Notes: generated by a model not told the origin, from the sequence alone. Positions 45,238 to 55,571 are shown, numbered from the stretch's first letter. The stretch: 64,000 nt of DNA from Shinella zoogloeoides (GCF_022682305.1 NZ_CP093529.1:310001-374000); one strand, 5' to 3'. Made by a program: numbers and translations.

Positions 45238-46818
45238 ATGAATGCGAAGATTGGAGCTCTCAGGGAGAGAGCGACTGGGGAAGCGCGTGTCGCGATGACG
45301 CCGGAAAGCGCGGGCCAGCTTGCAAAGCTTGGCTACGGCTGCGTTGTCGAGGCCGGCGCGGGGCTTGCGGCTGGCATATCGGATGACGCCTATCGCGCGG
45401 CCGGCGTGACGGTGGTCGAGGATGCGGCTTCGCTGGCTGCGGCGTCGGACGTCGTCGTCAAGGTGCGCCCGCCGACGACGGGTGAGATCGATCTCCTCTC
45501 GCCGGGCAAGACGCTGATCTCGTTCTTCTATCCCGGCCAGAACGGCGAATTGCTGGAGGCGGCCCGCGCCAAGGGCGCCAACGTCATCGCCATGGACATG
45601 GTGCCACGCATCAGCCGAGCGCAGAAGATGGACGCGCTGTCGTCGATGGCCAATATCGCCGGCTACCGCGCGGTGATCGAGGCGGGCAACAATTTCGGCC
45701 GCTTCTTCACCGGCCAGATCACCGCCGCCGGCAAGGTGCCGCCGGCCAAGGTGCTGGTGATCGGCGCGGGTGTCGCGGGCCTTGCGGCCATCGGCGTCGC
45801 CGTCTCGCTCGGCGCGCAGACCTATGCCTTCGACGTGCGGCCGGAAGTGGCCGAGCAGATCGAATCGATGGGTGCGGAATTCGTCTATCTCGACTTTGAT
45901 GGCGGCGTGCAGGACGGCGCGGCGACCGGCGGCTATGCTGCCCCGTCTTCGCCGGAGTTCCGTGAAAAGCAGCTCGCCAAGTTCCGCGAGCTTGCCCCGC
46001 AGGTGGACATCGTCATCACCACGGCACTGATCCCCGGCCGCGACGCGCCAAAACTGTGGCTGGCCGACATGGTCGCGGCGATGAAGCCCGGCTCCGTCGT
46101 CGTCGACCTTGCGGCCGAGCGCGGCGGCAACTGCGACCTCACCGTCGCCGACCAGAAGATCGTGTCGGACAACGGCGTCACCGTCATCGGCTATACGGAC
46201 TTCCCGAGCCGCATGGCGGCGCAGTCCTCGGCGCTCTATTCCACGAATATCCGTCACATGATGACGGACCTGACGCCCGGCAAGGACGGCAAGGTCGTCC
46301 ACAACATGGAGGACGACGTGATCCGCGGGGCGACCGTCGCCTTCGAGGGCGACATCACCTACCCCCCGCCGCCGCCGAAGATCGCGGCCATCGCCGCGCA
46401 GAAGCCCAAGGAGAAGGTCAAGGAACCGACGCCGGAGGAAAAGCGCGCGGCGGAAGCCGCGGCCTTCAAGGCCGAGACGAAGAGCCAGCTTGCGCTGCTT
46501 GCCATCGGCACGGCGTTGCTGCTGATCGTCGGGGCCTATGCGCCCTCGGCCTTCATGAGCCACTTCATCGTCTTCGTGCTCGCCTGCTTCGTCGGTTTCC
46601 AGGTCATCTGGAACGTCTCGCACTCGCTGCACACGCCGCTGATGGCCGTCACCAATGCCGTTTCGGGGATCGTCATCCTCGGCGCACTGTTGCAGATCGG
46701 TTCCGGCAACTGGCTGGTGGTGGTGCTTTCGGCGCTTTCCGTCCTGATCGCCACGATCAACATCGTCGGCGGTTTCCTCGTCACCCGGCGCATGCTCGCC
46801 ATGTTCCAGAAGTCGTGA
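45238..46818 (+). CDS. pntA: NAD(P) transhydrogenase alpha subunit, fused alpha1-alpha2 form
   Basis: 526 residues. The cytoplasmic NAD(H)-binding dI domain (about 1-385) shows [16 protein letters not shown], the Rossmann motif [17 protein letters not shown] and [14 protein letters not shown]. It continues through a Pro/Lys/Ala linker ([20 protein letters not shown]) into a membrane segment with four hydrophobic helices. In many rhizobia these two parts are separate genes (pntAA, pntAB); here they are one frame, as in E. coli. With PntB it couples proton re-entry to NADPH formation. It is 15 bp upstream of pntB. Confidence 0.95.
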   Translation: MNAKIGALRERATGEARVAMTPESAGQLAKLGYGCVVEAGAGLAAGISDDAYRAAGVTVVEDAASLAAASDVVVKVRPPTTGEIDLLSPGKTLISFFYPGQNGELLEAARAKGANVIAMDMVPRISRAQKMDALSSMANIAGYRAVIEAGNNFGRFFTGQITAAGKVPPAKVLVIGAGVAGLAAIGVAVSLGAQTYAFDVRPEVAEQIESMGAEFVYLDFDGGVQDGAATGGYAAPSSPEFREKQLAKFRELAPQVDIVITTALIPGRDAPKLWLADMVAAMKPGSVVVDLAAERGGNCDLTVADQKIVSDNGVTVIGYTDFPSRMAAQSSALYSTNIRHMMTDLTPGKDGKVVHNMEDDVIRGATVAFEGDITYPPPPPKIAAIAAQKPKEKVKEPTPEEKRAAEAAAFKAETKSQLALLAIGTALLLIVGAYAPSAFMSHFIVFVLACFVGFQVIWNVSHSLHTPLMAVTNAVSGIVILGALLQIGSGNWLVVVLSALSVLIATINIVGGFLVTRRMLAMFQKS

Positions 46819-46833
46819 TCGGGGGAAGCTGAC

Positions 46834-48267
46834 ATGACCATCGGTATCGTTTCGGCCGCCTATATCGCGGCGGCAGTCCTCTTCATCCTCTCGCTCGGCG
46901 GCCTTTCCGGCCAGGAAAGCGCCAAGCGCGCTGTCTGGTACGGCATCGTCGGCATGGGCCTTGCGGTCGTCGCCACGGTCTTCGGGCCGGGTGTCGGCAA
47001 CTGGTTCGTCATCGTGCTGATGATCGCCGGCGGTGCGGTTCTCGGCCATTATGTCGCCTCGCGCGTGCAGATGACCGAGATGCCGCAGCTCGTCGCGGCG
47101 CTGCACTCCTTCGTCGGCCTCGCCGCCGTCTTCATCGGCTTCAACGCCCATATCGAGGCGGCGAACGTCGCCGGCCTCGACGAGGCCGCCCGCTCCGCAC
47201 TGACCGGCTTTGCCGCGATCCTCGCCCACAAGGAACCGGTCGAACTCACGATCATGAAGGTCGAGGTGTTCCTCGGCGTCTTCATCGGCGCGGTCACCTT
47301 CACCGGTTCGATCATCGCCTTCGGCAAGCTGGCCGGCAAGGTGGACGGCAAGGCGAAGAAGCTGCCCGGCGGGCACCTGCTCAATGCCGGCGCGGCGCTG
47401 CTCTCGCTTCTCCTGCTGGTCCTTTATGTCAATGGCGCCGGTGCATGGACGCTCGTGCTCATGACGCTCGCCGCCTTCTTCATCGGCTATCACCTGATCA
47501 TGGGTATCGGCGGCGCGGATATGCCGGTCGTCGTGTCGATGCTGAACAGCTATTCTGGCTGGGCTGCGGCGGCTATCGGCTTCACGCTGGGCAACGACCT
47601 TTTGATCGTTACTGGCGCGCTGGTCGGCTCCTCGGGCGCGATCCTCTCCTACATCATGTGCAAGGCGATGAACCGCTCCTTCATCTCGGTCATCCTCGGC
47701 GGCTTCGGCGCGACGACTGGCCCGCAGATGGAGATCACCGGTGAGCAGATCGCCATCGACGCGGAGGGCGTGGTCACCGCGCTCAACGATGCCGACTCGA
47801 TCGTCATCGTGCCGGGCTACGGCATGGCGGTGGCGCAGGCCCAGCAGTCGGTCTCCGAGCTGACGCGCAAGCTGCGTGCGGCCGGCAAGACCGTGCGCTT
47901 CGCCATCCACCCCGTCGCCGGCCGCCTGCCGGGCCACATGAACGTGCTGCTTGCCGAAGCCAAGGTGCCCTACGACATCGTTCTGGAAATGGACGAGATC
48001 AACGACGACTTCCCGAACACGGACGTCGTGATCGTCATCGGCTCGAACGACATCGTCAATCCGGCCGCGCAGGAAGACCCGAACTCGCCGATCGCCGGCA
48101 TGCCGGTGCTCGAAGTGTGGAAGGCCAAGCAGGTGTTCGTGTCCAAGCGCGGGCAGGGCACCGGCTATTCCGGCATCGAGAACCCGCTGTTCTACAAGGA
48201 CAATACCCGTATGTTCTACGGCGACGCCAAGAAGAGCATCGACCAGCTGCTGCCGGCACTCGCCTGA
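46834..48267 (+). CDS. pntB: NAD(P) transhydrogenase beta subunit
   Basis: 477 residues. The N-terminal ~260 residues are hydrophobic with about nine helices. The C-terminal dIII domain binds NADP(H): [51 protein letters not shown] and [18 protein letters not shown]. It forms the proton channel with PntA at the inner membrane, in a two-gene operon ended by a hairpin at 48296. Confidence 0.96.
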   Translation: MTIGIVSAAYIAAAVLFILSLGGLSGQESAKRAVWYGIVGMGLAVVATVFGPGVGNWFVIVLMIAGGAVLGHYVASRVQMTEMPQLVAALHSFVGLAAVFIGFNAHIEAANVAGLDEAARSALTGFAAILAHKEPVELTIMKVEVFLGVFIGAVTFTGSIIAFGKLAGKVDGKAKKLPGGHLLNAGAALLSLLLLVLYVNGAGAWTLVLMTLAAFFIGYHLIMGIGGADMPVVVSMLNSYSGWAAAAIGFTLGNDLLIVTGALVGSSGAILSYIMCKAMNRSFISVILGGFGATTGPQMEITGEQIAIDAEGVVTALNDADSIVIVPGYGMAVAQAQQSVSELTRKLRAAGKTVRFAIHPVAGRLPGHMNVLLAEAKVPYDIVLEMDEINDDFPNTDVVIVIGSNDIVNPAAQEDPNSPIAGMPVLEVWKAKQVFVSKRGQGTGYSGIENPLFYKDNTRMFYGDAKKSIDQLLPALA

Positions 48268-48295
48268 GCGCTCGCGGCTGAACGCCTGAATGCAT

Positions 48296-48329
48296 AGCGC
48301 CGCGGTTCATGCCGCGGCGCTGTTTGCGT
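48296..48329. terminator. Terminator between pntB and convergent gene
   Basis: AGCGCCGCGG-TTCATG-CCGCGGCGCT followed by GTTTGCGTT: a perfect 10-bp stem 29 bp after pntB and 13 bp before the end of the convergent flavoprotein gene. It is suitable for both directions. Confidence 0.65.
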
Positions 48330-48341
48330 TGATGGGCTTGC

Positions 48342-50420
48342 TCAGTAGAGCCGGGCGATATCCTCGCGCCGGAAGGGTGCGCGGTCGCGGTCGGCCGGTT
48401 CCCCGTAGGTGCGGGCATATTGGTGGCCGGAATAGACGGCGGCGGCGATGATGCCGGGGGCGAGACAGTCGCCGAGGCGGGTCACCGTGCGGATGCCGGC
48501 GTCGGCCCACTCCGCCTCGCGCGCCTTCAGGTCCAGCCAGAGGGTTTCGTCCGGCAGGCGCGCGGTGACCGGCACGAGCGTGGCGCAGTCGATGGTCTCG
48601 ATCCGGTCACTGTAGATGCAGGCGAGGTCCAGCCGGTCCTTCGTGCGACCGGCCAGCGCCTTCGCCGTGACGATCCCGACGCCGACCTCGATGAGGCGCT
48701 TCTGCACGCGGCCCTGTTCCAGTGTGTGCTGGCTCCAGGGGGAGACCTGGGATTCCGGCGTCACGAAGGTCACCGCGCGGCCGGCCCGGGCGAGCAGTTC
48801 CGCCAGGACGCTGCCCATGTAGTAGCCGTCGTCGTCGAAGACCACGACAGGCCCGTCGCCGGGAACGGCGGCTGCGCCGGCGGAGAGGATGGCGTCGGGC
48901 GAGACGACCGCTCCCTCCGGGAGGAAGGCGAGGGGCCGGCGGTGGGTGCGGCCCGCGCCATCGGTACGCCAGCGCGCGCCGGTCGCGATCGCGACATGGG
49001 GTATGCCGTATTGCAGCACGTCGTCGGCGGACAGCGGGCTGTGCAGGTAAAGCTCGGCATTGGGGCGCACATTCAACTGGCCGACGCGCCAGTCGCGCAC
49101 GCGGCCCCAGGTGGCAAGGCCGGGCAGGCGGCATTCGCGCGCGACGCGGCCACCCCATTCCCCGCCGCCTTCAGCCAGGACGACATCGACGCCACGCTGG
49201 GCGAGCGCCCGCGCCGCCTCCAGCCCGGCCGGGCCGCCGCCGATGACGAGGGCGGGTTCGGGGGCTTCGGCGGTCGCGATGATTTCCGGGTGCCAGCCCT
49301 TGCGCCACTCCTCGCCGATGGTCGGGTTCTGCGTGCAGCGCATCGGCACGTTTGTGTTGTCGCCGGAAGTGCAGATGTTGCAGCCGATGCATTCGCGGAT
49401 ATCGTCGATGCGGCCTTCCTCGATCTTTCGCGGCAGGTAGGGATCGGCGATGGAGGGACGTGCGGCGCCGATGAAGTCGAGGATGCCCTGGCGGATCGCC
49501 CGCACCATGCTGTCCGGCGAGGTATAGCGCCCGACGCCCACCACGGGTTTCGTCGTGACGGACTTGACGAAGCGGATGTAGGGTTCCTGGAAACCCTCCT
49601 CGGAGAAGCGGGCTGTCTGGCTGTCGTTCGACCAGCCGGAAAGATTGACGTCCCAGAGATCGGGCAACTCGGCGAGCGCCGTCACGATATCCTTGCCCTC
49701 GCCCTCGCAGGTGATGCCCGAGGGGCCGAGGAGTTCGTCGACGGCGAGGCGGATGGCGAGGGCGCAGCTATCGCCGACGGCCTCGCGCGTATCGTCGATG
49801 ATCTCGCGGAAGAGCCGCAGCCGGTTCTCGAAGGAACCGCCGTATTCGTCGGTGCGGTCGTTGTGGCGACGGGACAGGAAGTGCTGCAGCACGCTCATGT
49901 CGTGCCCGGCATAGAGATAGATGATGTCGAAACCCGCCTTTTTCGCGCGTAGCGCGGCGTTGCGATACCAGCGGCGCATGTCGGCAATGTCGGTCTTGTC
50001 CATGGCGCGGGCCTGGACGGGATCGAGACAGTCGCTGATGACATGGGAGGGGGCGAGGGGGATCATCCGGCTGAAGCGGTTGGCGACATGCAGGCCGTTG
50101 TGCACGAGCTGGATGGCGGCGAGGCTGCCGTGGGCATGGATGCTCTCGGTGACGGCCGAAAGGGCCGGCAGGTCGCCGTCGTCCCAAAGCCGCGCCTCAT
50201 TGGCCGGGGTCAGGTCCGAGGTGGGATGGATTTCCGCCTCCTGGGTGGAGACGACGCCCCAGCCGCCTTCCGCCTTCATGCCGCGCAGCCGGGCTTCCGC
50301 ATTGGGATAGCGGTAGCCCATGCCGGAACAGTGCGGCACCTGGTAGAAGCGGTTGCGCGCCGTGACCGGCCCGATCCTGACGGGTTCGAAGAGAATGTCG
50401 AAGCGGGGATCACGAACCAT
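48342..50420 (-). CDS. Trimethylamine-dehydrogenase-like iron-sulfur flavoprotein
   Basis: 692 residues, strikingly close to bacterial trimethylamine/histamine dehydrogenases in order and wording. The FMN barrel starts RFYQVPHCSGMG, where Cys31 corresponds to TMADH Cys30, the residue covalently linked to FMN. Catalytic Tyr/His/Asp equivalents are visible in IYLYAGHD and SNDSQTARF. The complete 4Fe-4S motif is CIGCNICTSGDNTNVPMRC. The ADP-binding domain has LVIGGGPAGLEAARAL and IATGARW. The tyrosine of the TMADH aromatic substrate bowl (Tyr60) is replaced by Glu in STQEAEI, so the substrate may be a different amine. Single gene, with a palindrome (50498-50521) upstream. Confidence 0.86.
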   Translation of the reverse strand: MVRDPRFDILFEPVRIGPVTARNRFYQVPHCSGMGYRYPNAEARLRGMKAEGGWGVVSTQEAEIHPTSDLTPANEARLWDDGDLPALSAVTESIHAHGSLAAIQLVHNGLHVANRFSRMIPLAPSHVISDCLDPVQARAMDKTDIADMRRWYRNAALRAKKAGFDIIYLYAGHDMSVLQHFLSRRHNDRTDEYGGSFENRLRLFREIIDDTREAVGDSCALAIRLAVDELLGPSGITCEGEGKDIVTALAELPDLWDVNLSGWSNDSQTARFSEEGFQEPYIRFVKSVTTKPVVGVGRYTSPDSMVRAIRQGILDFIGAARPSIADPYLPRKIEEGRIDDIRECIGCNICTSGDNTNVPMRCTQNPTIGEEWRKGWHPEIIATAEAPEPALVIGGGPAGLEAARALAQRGVDVVLAEGGGEWGGRVARECRLPGLATWGRVRDWRVGQLNVRPNAELYLHSPLSADDVLQYGIPHVAIATGARWRTDGAGRTHRRPLAFLPEGAVVSPDAILSAGAAAVPGDGPVVVFDDDGYYMGSVLAELLARAGRAVTFVTPESQVSPWSQHTLEQGRVQKRLIEVGVGIVTAKALAGRTKDRLDLACIYSDRIETIDCATLVPVTARLPDETLWLDLKAREAEWADAGIRTVTRLGDCLAPGIIAAAVYSGHQYARTYGEPADRDRAPFRREDIARLY

Positions 50421-50497
50421 GTCTTGCCATCCTGAAAGGGCCGGTGCTGCTCTGTTTATGGCGGCAGGATATCGGGATTGTATCCGGGAACAAGCAG

Positions 50498-50521
50498 ATT
50501 GTTATACATTTGCATAACAAT
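50498..50521. promoter_or_regulatory. Operator-like palindrome upstream of TMADH-like gene
   Basis: ATTGTTAT and ATAACAAT, perfect 8-bp arms around ACATTTGC, 78 bp upstream of the start. The form resembles a GntR- or TetR-type operator. No regulator gene is adjacent, so the protein that binds it is unknown. Confidence 0.58.
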
Positions 50522-50538
50522 GTTTGCGCGATGCGCGC

Positions 50539-52299
50539 TTAATAGTCGATCAGCCGCAGATCCGACGAGGCGTCCGCAAAGCGGGGCTGGACGCCGAGGA
50601 GGGGCGCGGTACGGCGGATGATCGCTTTGACCATCGGTGCGGCGTTGGAGGCGGCGGTGCGCGCGCCATTCTCGCCGGTACGTGGAGCATCGATGATGGA
50701 CAGGACGATGTAGCGCGGCTTGTCCATGGGGAAGGCGGCAAGGAAGGAGTTGAAGTTGCTGGTCTTGGAATAGCGGCCGTTGATGACTTTCTCGGCCGTG
50801 CCGGTCTTGCCACCCACAAGGAAGCCCTCGACCTGCGCATGCCTGCCCGAGCCGATCTGGCCGTTCCGGTCGTAGAGAGTGCGCATGTCGGCGCTGGTCG
50901 TGTCCTTGAGGACGCGCGTGGCGAGCGACTGTGCGACATCCCGGGAGCGCGGCAGGAAGGTCGGCGGGATGAGGTGGCCACCATTCATCAGCGCCGCCGC
51001 TGCGGCGGCAGTCTGCAGGGGGGTGGTCGAAACGCCGTGGCCGAAGGAGATCGTGACGGAATTGATCTTCTTCCAGTTTCGCGGCTGGGTGGGCGTCGCG
51101 ACGCCCGGCATCTCCGTCTCCAGCTTCGAGAGCAGGCCAAGCCGGGTGAAGAACTGCTGGTGATTCTCGATGCCGACCATGTCGGCTACGGCGGCTGTGC
51201 CGATGTTGGAGGAATACTGGAAGACTTCCGGAATGGAGAGAGGACGGTTCTTGCCCTTGAAGTCGCGGATGGTGAAGCCGCCCATCCGGATCGGGCGGGA
51301 GGCGTCGACGACGGAGTTCAGCGCGATCTTGCCTTCGTCCAGCCCCATGGCGAGCGTGAAGCTCTTGAAGGTCGACCCCATCTCGAAGGTCGCGTTGCTG
51401 ATGCGGTTGAACCAGCCCTTCTCATACTCCTTGTCGATACTGCCGTCGGTGAGCCGCCGCGAGGGTTCGTTCGGGTCGTAGTCGGGAACCGAGGCCATCG
51501 CGAGCACTTCGCCGGTTTGCGCGTCGAGGATCACCGCGCCGGCCGCTTCCGCCTCGTAGTCGACCATGGCCTTGGCGGCGACCTCGCGCACGATGTTCTG
51601 GACGCGCAGGTCGATGGAGAGTTTCACGGGTTCGAGCCGTGTGTCGTTGGTGAGGCCGGCGGCGCGCAGGTCCGCGAGGCCCTGCTGGTCGAGATACCGT
51701 TCCATGCCGGCGAGGCCCTGGTTGTCCACGTTGACATGACCGACGATATGGGCGGCGGTGACGCCACCCGGATAGAAGCGCCGCTTTTCCGGCCGGAAGC
51801 CGATGCCCGGCAAGCCGAGCGCCAGGATTTCGGCCTGCTGCTTGGGCGTGAGCTGGCGGCGTAGCCATTGGAAGGCGCTGTTCGAGTGCAGCTTGCGATG
51901 CGTTTCGCGCCAGTCGAGGTTGGGCACGACCAGCGCCAGCTTCTCCACCACCTCGTCGGCGTCGATGATGCGGCGCGGTTCGGCATAGAGCGAGACCGTG
52001 TTGAGGTCGGTCGCTAGCAGCAGGCCGTTGCGGTCCGTGAGGTCGGGGCGGGAGGCGACGGCATGCGCGCCCGCATCGATGGCGGCCGATTGCAGCGGCT
52101 CGTTGAGGCCGTACTGGAGAAGGCGCGCGCCGAGCGCAAGATAGGCTGCAAGAAAGAGGCCGATGAGGATGGCGAGGCGCTGACGCGCCTGCTTGCGGCG
52201 GCGCGCATTGGTGCCGAGGAAGGTCGCGTCGCGAAGACCGGGCTGCGGCCCGATCGTAAAATGCGCGCGGCTCTTCAGCCGCATGATGAATGCGATCAT
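50539..52299 (-). CDS. FtsI/PBP3-type peptidoglycan transpeptidase
   Basis: 586 residues. It has a cytoplasmic tail, one transmembrane helix (RLAILIGLFLAAYLALGARLL), a dimerisation domain, and a transpeptidase domain with the three active-site motifs: STFK (nucleophile Ser in EMGSTFKSFTLA), SSN (YSSNIGTA) and KTG (GGKTGTAEK). Class B penicillin-binding proteins of this type crosslink septal peptidoglycan. The usual copy lies in the dcw cell-division cluster; here no mraZ, mraW, ftsL or mur gene is adjacent, so it is probably a second, lone paralogue. It points away from the TRAP operon. Confidence 0.92.
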   Translation of the reverse strand: MIAFIMRLKSRAHFTIGPQPGLRDATFLGTNARRRKQARQRLAILIGLFLAAYLALGARLLQYGLNEPLQSAAIDAGAHAVASRPDLTDRNGLLLATDLNTVSLYAEPRRIIDADEVVEKLALVVPNLDWRETHRKLHSNSAFQWLRRQLTPKQQAEILALGLPGIGFRPEKRRFYPGGVTAAHIVGHVNVDNQGLAGMERYLDQQGLADLRAAGLTNDTRLEPVKLSIDLRVQNIVREVAAKAMVDYEAEAAGAVILDAQTGEVLAMASVPDYDPNEPSRRLTDGSIDKEYEKGWFNRISNATFEMGSTFKSFTLAMGLDEGKIALNSVVDASRPIRMGGFTIRDFKGKNRPLSIPEVFQYSSNIGTAAVADMVGIENHQQFFTRLGLLSKLETEMPGVATPTQPRNWKKINSVTISFGHGVSTTPLQTAAAAAALMNGGHLIPPTFLPRSRDVAQSLATRVLKDTTSADMRTLYDRNGQIGSGRHAQVEGFLVGGKTGTAEKVINGRYSKTSNFNSFLAAFPMDKPRYIVLSIIDAPRTGENGARTAASNAAPMVKAIIRRTAPLLGVQPRFADASSDLRLIDY

Positions 52300-52602
52300 T
52301 CCCTACCTGCCCAGGAGTTCGCAGCCTGCCCGAACGGCGACCGTCACGATCCGGTAGATGAAAACCTGCGGGCAAAGAGTTGAAACGCCAAGGGAAATGT
52401 CGGGAAGCGGCGGCGGATCATTAAAGTTGCATTAATATACATTTAAAATTGCTTACGGCCGATTAAGGACTGCGGCCGGCAGGAGCGCTGTACGCGGGCG
52501 GGGAAGGTCTGCCGGGATTCTTGACATTTGCACGGAAAACGGTTGACAGTCGATATCTCTGTATACATTTTAAATACAAAAAGAATTTTAGAGGGATGCA
52601 AT
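52300..52602. other. Divergent promoter region of PBP and TRAP genes
   Basis: 303 bp with no gene. AT-rich segments carry two similar strings, ATACATTTAAAAT (52437-52449) and ATACATTTTAAAT (52563-52575), the second flanked as TGTAT...ATACA, and TTGACA (52543-52548). They look like promoter/operator elements for the TRAP operon but the exact -10 is uncertain. Confidence 0.45.
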
Positions 52603-53217
52603 ATGTCGACAGAAAATGCGCCGACGGATCGCTCCACATGGGCGGACGGGGTCACGCAGCTATCCCAGGTTATCCTGCGCGGTGAGAAAGCCCTTGCCGG
52701 GTTTTTCATGACGGTGCTGCTCGTGCTGATCCTGGTGAATGTCGTGACGCGCTTCGCCCGGGTGCCGATCTACTGGATCGACGAAGCCTCGATCTTCGCG
52801 ATGATCTGGCTCGGCTTCATCGGCGCGTCGGTCATGACGCGGCTGCGTATCGATTTTGCGGTCACCCTCCTGGCGGACCAGCTTTCGACAAAATGGGTCG
52901 CACGGCTGCGCGCGCTTGCCACGGCCGTCTCGCTGCTCTTCGCGGTGGGGTTTGCGGTTGTATGCTGGCTTTGGCTGGATCCGGTGGGCATTGCCTCGCA
53001 TGGCTTCGATGCCCAGGCCTATGCCGCCGAGACGTTCAATTTCCTCTACACGGAACGGACGCAGACGCTGGAATGGCCGACCTGGATCGTCAATCTCATC
53101 CTGCCGATCTTCGCGCTGACGCTGATCGTCCACAACGCCGCCAACCTACTTGAAGACCTCGGCCTTGCGCGCAAGCGCGAGCAGGTATCGCTGACGAGCG
53201 CGGAAGGAGCCGCCTGA
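52603..53217 (+). CDS. TRAP transporter small membrane subunit (DctQ-like)
   Basis: 204 residues from the ATG at 52603 (GAGGG upstream). Four hydrophobic helices are seen: VILRGEKALAGFFMTVLLVLILVNVVTRF, WIDEASIFAMIWLGFIGASVM, an Ala/Leu-rich third helix, and IVNLILPIFALTLIVHNAANLL. This is the DctQ pattern. Its stop overlaps the start of the large subunit (TGATG). It forms the membrane complex with DctM that imports organic acids or related anions with Na+. Confidence 0.92.
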   Translation: MSTENAPTDRSTWADGVTQLSQVILRGEKALAGFFMTVLLVLILVNVVTRFARVPIYWIDEASIFAMIWLGFIGASVMTRLRIDFAVTLLADQLSTKWVARLRALATAVSLLFAVGFAVVCWLWLDPVGIASHGFDAQAYAAETFNFLYTERTQTLEWPTWIVNLILPIFALTLIVHNAANLLEDLGLARKREQVSLTSAEGAA

Positions 53218-54479
53218 TGTTCACCTTCGGCGCATTCGTCGTCCTCATGCTCGTGGGCCTGCCGATCTCCATCGTGCTCTGCCTGACGGCCGCGGCCTAT
53301 ATCTGGCAGAGCGACAATACGGTCCTCTTCGCCTCCTATCCCACCCAGATGTTCATGGGACTGGATAGCTATGGCCTGATCGCCATTCCGCTCTTCATCC
53401 TCATCGGCGAGATCATGAACGGCGGCGGCATCACGCGGCGCATCATCGACATGGCGATGGCCTTCGTCGGCGCGCTCAAGGGCGGCCTTGCCTATGTAAA
53501 CCTGCTTGCCAACATGTTCGTGGCGTCGATCCTCGGCTCGGCCGCGGCGCAGGTCGCACTGATGTCGCAGATGATCGTGCCGGAAATGGTGAAGAAGGGC
53601 TACGACAAGACCTTCGCCGCCGGCCTCACCGCCTATGCGGGCATGCTCGGGCCGATCATTCCGCCCTCCATCATGTTCGTCGTCTACAGCGTCATCGCGC
53701 AGGTGCCCGTCGGCACCATGCTGGCCGCGGGCATCATCCCGGGTATCATCCTCACCGTCGCCTTCTGCGTGGTGATCGCGCTGATGGGCTATGTCTACAA
53801 CTATCCGCGCGGCGCGAGCCTGCCGATGCGCGAGCGCGTGACGATCACGCTGAAGGCCCTGCCGACCCTCATCATCCCGCTGATCATCGTCGGGTCCATC
53901 GTGACCGGGCTTGCCAACCCGACCGAGGCTGCCGCCATGGGCGTCGTCGCCGCCGTCCTCGTTGGACGCTATGTGACCGGCGACCTCAGCCTGAAGCAGC
54001 TTCCGGCCATGTTCGTCAAGGCCGGCGTCCTGTCGGCGGGCATCCTGTTCCTGATCGCCGCGGCGGCCGTGTTCTCGTGGGTTCTCGTCTACGGCATGGT
54101 GCCACAGCGCGTGGCGGAATGGATCCAGACCATCGCCAAGGACCCGATCACCTTCATGCTGCTGGTCAACGTGATCCTGCTCGTCATCGGCACGGTGATC
54201 GATGGCGCGCCCGGCCTTATCATGACAGTCCCGATCCTGCTGCCGATCGCCACCGACGTCTACGGTATCGATCCCGTGCATTTCGGCGTCGTCGCGGTGA
54301 TCAACCTCGTGCTCGGCTTCCTCTCTCCGCCGGTCGGCCTGAACTTCTTCATCGCCGCCGCGGTGACTGGAGCCAAGCCCGGCAAGATGTTCATCGTCAC
54401 GCTGCCGTTCTTCGTCATCTGCTGCATCATCCTGGTGCTGCTGTCGATCTTCCCGGCGCTGTCGACCTACTTCGCCTGA
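53217..54479 (+). CDS. TRAP transporter large membrane subunit (DctM-like)
   Basis: 420 residues with about 11-12 hydrophobic helices. The family wording is clear: GLDSYGLIAIPLFILIGEIMNGGGI, AAAQVALMSQMIVPEMVKKGYDKTFAAGLTAYAGMLGPIIPPSI, and VINLVLGFLSPPVGLNFFIAA. It is the transport subunit of the TRAP system, co-translated with the DctQ-like gene and followed after 29 bp by the binding-protein gene. Confidence 0.95.
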   Translation: MFTFGAFVVLMLVGLPISIVLCLTAAAYIWQSDNTVLFASYPTQMFMGLDSYGLIAIPLFILIGEIMNGGGITRRIIDMAMAFVGALKGGLAYVNLLANMFVASILGSAAAQVALMSQMIVPEMVKKGYDKTFAAGLTAYAGMLGPIIPPSIMFVVYSVIAQVPVGTMLAAGIIPGIILTVAFCVVIALMGYVYNYPRGASLPMRERVTITLKALPTLIIPLIIVGSIVTGLANPTEAAAMGVVAAVLVGRYVTGDLSLKQLPAMFVKAGVLSAGILFLIAAAAVFSWVLVYGMVPQRVAEWIQTIAKDPITFMLLVNVILLVIGTVIDGAPGLIMTVPILLPIATDVYGIDPVHFGVVAVINLVLGFLSPPVGLNFFIAAAVTGAKPGKMFIVTLPFFVICCIILVLLSIFPALSTYFA

Positions 54480-54508
54480 TCACCAACTCACAACAGAGGG
54501 AACCTGCC

Positions 54509-55504
54509 ATGAACATTACCCGTCGTACCCTGATGAAAAGCGTATCGCTCGGCGCGGCGATGGCCGTATCCGCGCCGTCGATCCTGCGCGCACAGGAGGC
54601 CAAGGTCTATCGCCTCGGTATCACCACGCCTCCGGGCCACCCGTGGAACCTTGCGGCCGAAGCCGTCGGTAAGCGTCTCGCCGAGGAGACCGGCGGCCGC
54701 CTCTCGATCCAAGTCTTCCCGTCGAACCAGCTCGGCAACGAAGGCGCGATGCTGCAGCAGATGCAGTCCGGCGCACTCGATCTCGGCTGGATCATGACCG
54801 CCGAACTCGGCTCGCGTATTCCGCAGATCGCCGCCATCAATGCGCCCTGGCTCGTCAAGAGCACGGAGAAGGTCGCAGCGCTCGTTCGCCATCCGGTCGC
54901 GATGAAGCTGCTTGATGTCCTGCCGGCCCAGACGGGCACCATTGGCCTTGGTTACGGCATCACCACGTTGCGCGTCGTCTTCACCGGCAAGGAGACCGGC
55001 GGCATCGAGGACATCCAGGGCATGAAGCTGCGCATCAATACGACGCCGGCCTACCGCGATTTCTATCAACTCCTCGGCGCCGCGCCGACGCCGATCCCGA
55101 CGCCGCAGGTGTTCGACGCCATGTCCAACGGCCAGGTGGACGGCCTGGAAGCCGACCTCGACCTGTCCTGGAACCAGCGCTACGACAAGGTTGCCAAGAC
55201 CATGCTGCGCATGAACGCCATCTTCATGCCCTGCGTGGCGCTTGCTTCCGGCCGCGTCTGGAAGGGTGTCCCGGAGGCTGATCGCGAGCTGATCGCCCGC
55301 CTGACGCGCGAAGAACTCGACAAGCAGATCGATGCGACCGTCGCCAAGGAAGCGACGCTCCTGCAGAACTTCAAGGACACCGGCATCAAGATCGTCGATG
55401 TGAACCTCGAGAACACCGCGGAAATCATCAGCGCCTATGATGCGATCTGGCTGCCCAAGGCGCCGGTTCTGAAGGAACTGCGCGAAGTCGGCGCAACCCT
55501 TTGA
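54509..55504 (+). CDS. TRAP transporter periplasmic binding protein (DctP-like)
   Basis: 331 residues. The twin-arginine-like N terminus (NITRRTLMKSVSLGAAMAVSAPSILRAQ) is an export signal, cleaved near Ala-Gln-Glu. The body follows DctP proteins: YRLGITTPPGHPWNLAAEAVG, FPSNQLGNEGAMLQQMQSGALDLG, and MKLRINTTPAYRDFYQLLGAAPTPIPTPQVFDAMSNGQVDGLEADLD, including the conserved Arg that salt-bridges the ligand carboxylate. The ligand cannot be read. It ends the three-gene operon. Confidence 0.93.
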   Translation: MNITRRTLMKSVSLGAAMAVSAPSILRAQEAKVYRLGITTPPGHPWNLAAEAVGKRLAEETGGRLSIQVFPSNQLGNEGAMLQQMQSGALDLGWIMTAELGSRIPQIAAINAPWLVKSTEKVAALVRHPVAMKLLDVLPAQTGTIGLGYGITTLRVVFTGKETGGIEDIQGMKLRINTTPAYRDFYQLLGAAPTPIPTPQVFDAMSNGQVDGLEADLDLSWNQRYDKVAKTMLRMNAIFMPCVALASGRVWKGVPEADRELIARLTREELDKQIDATVAKEATLLQNFKDTGIKIVDVNLENTAEIISAYDAIWLPKAPVLKELREVGATL

Positions 55505-55571
55505 GATAAAAGGGTTCTCCCTGTCTGAGAGCCTGCCGTTCTTGCGGCGGGAGACGGAAGAGACCGGACTG

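Noticed and set aside
45139..47937. Long antisense frame over pntAB
   Set aside because: Same reason: shadow of pntA/pntB with His/Asp/Arg-rich translation and no ribosome site.
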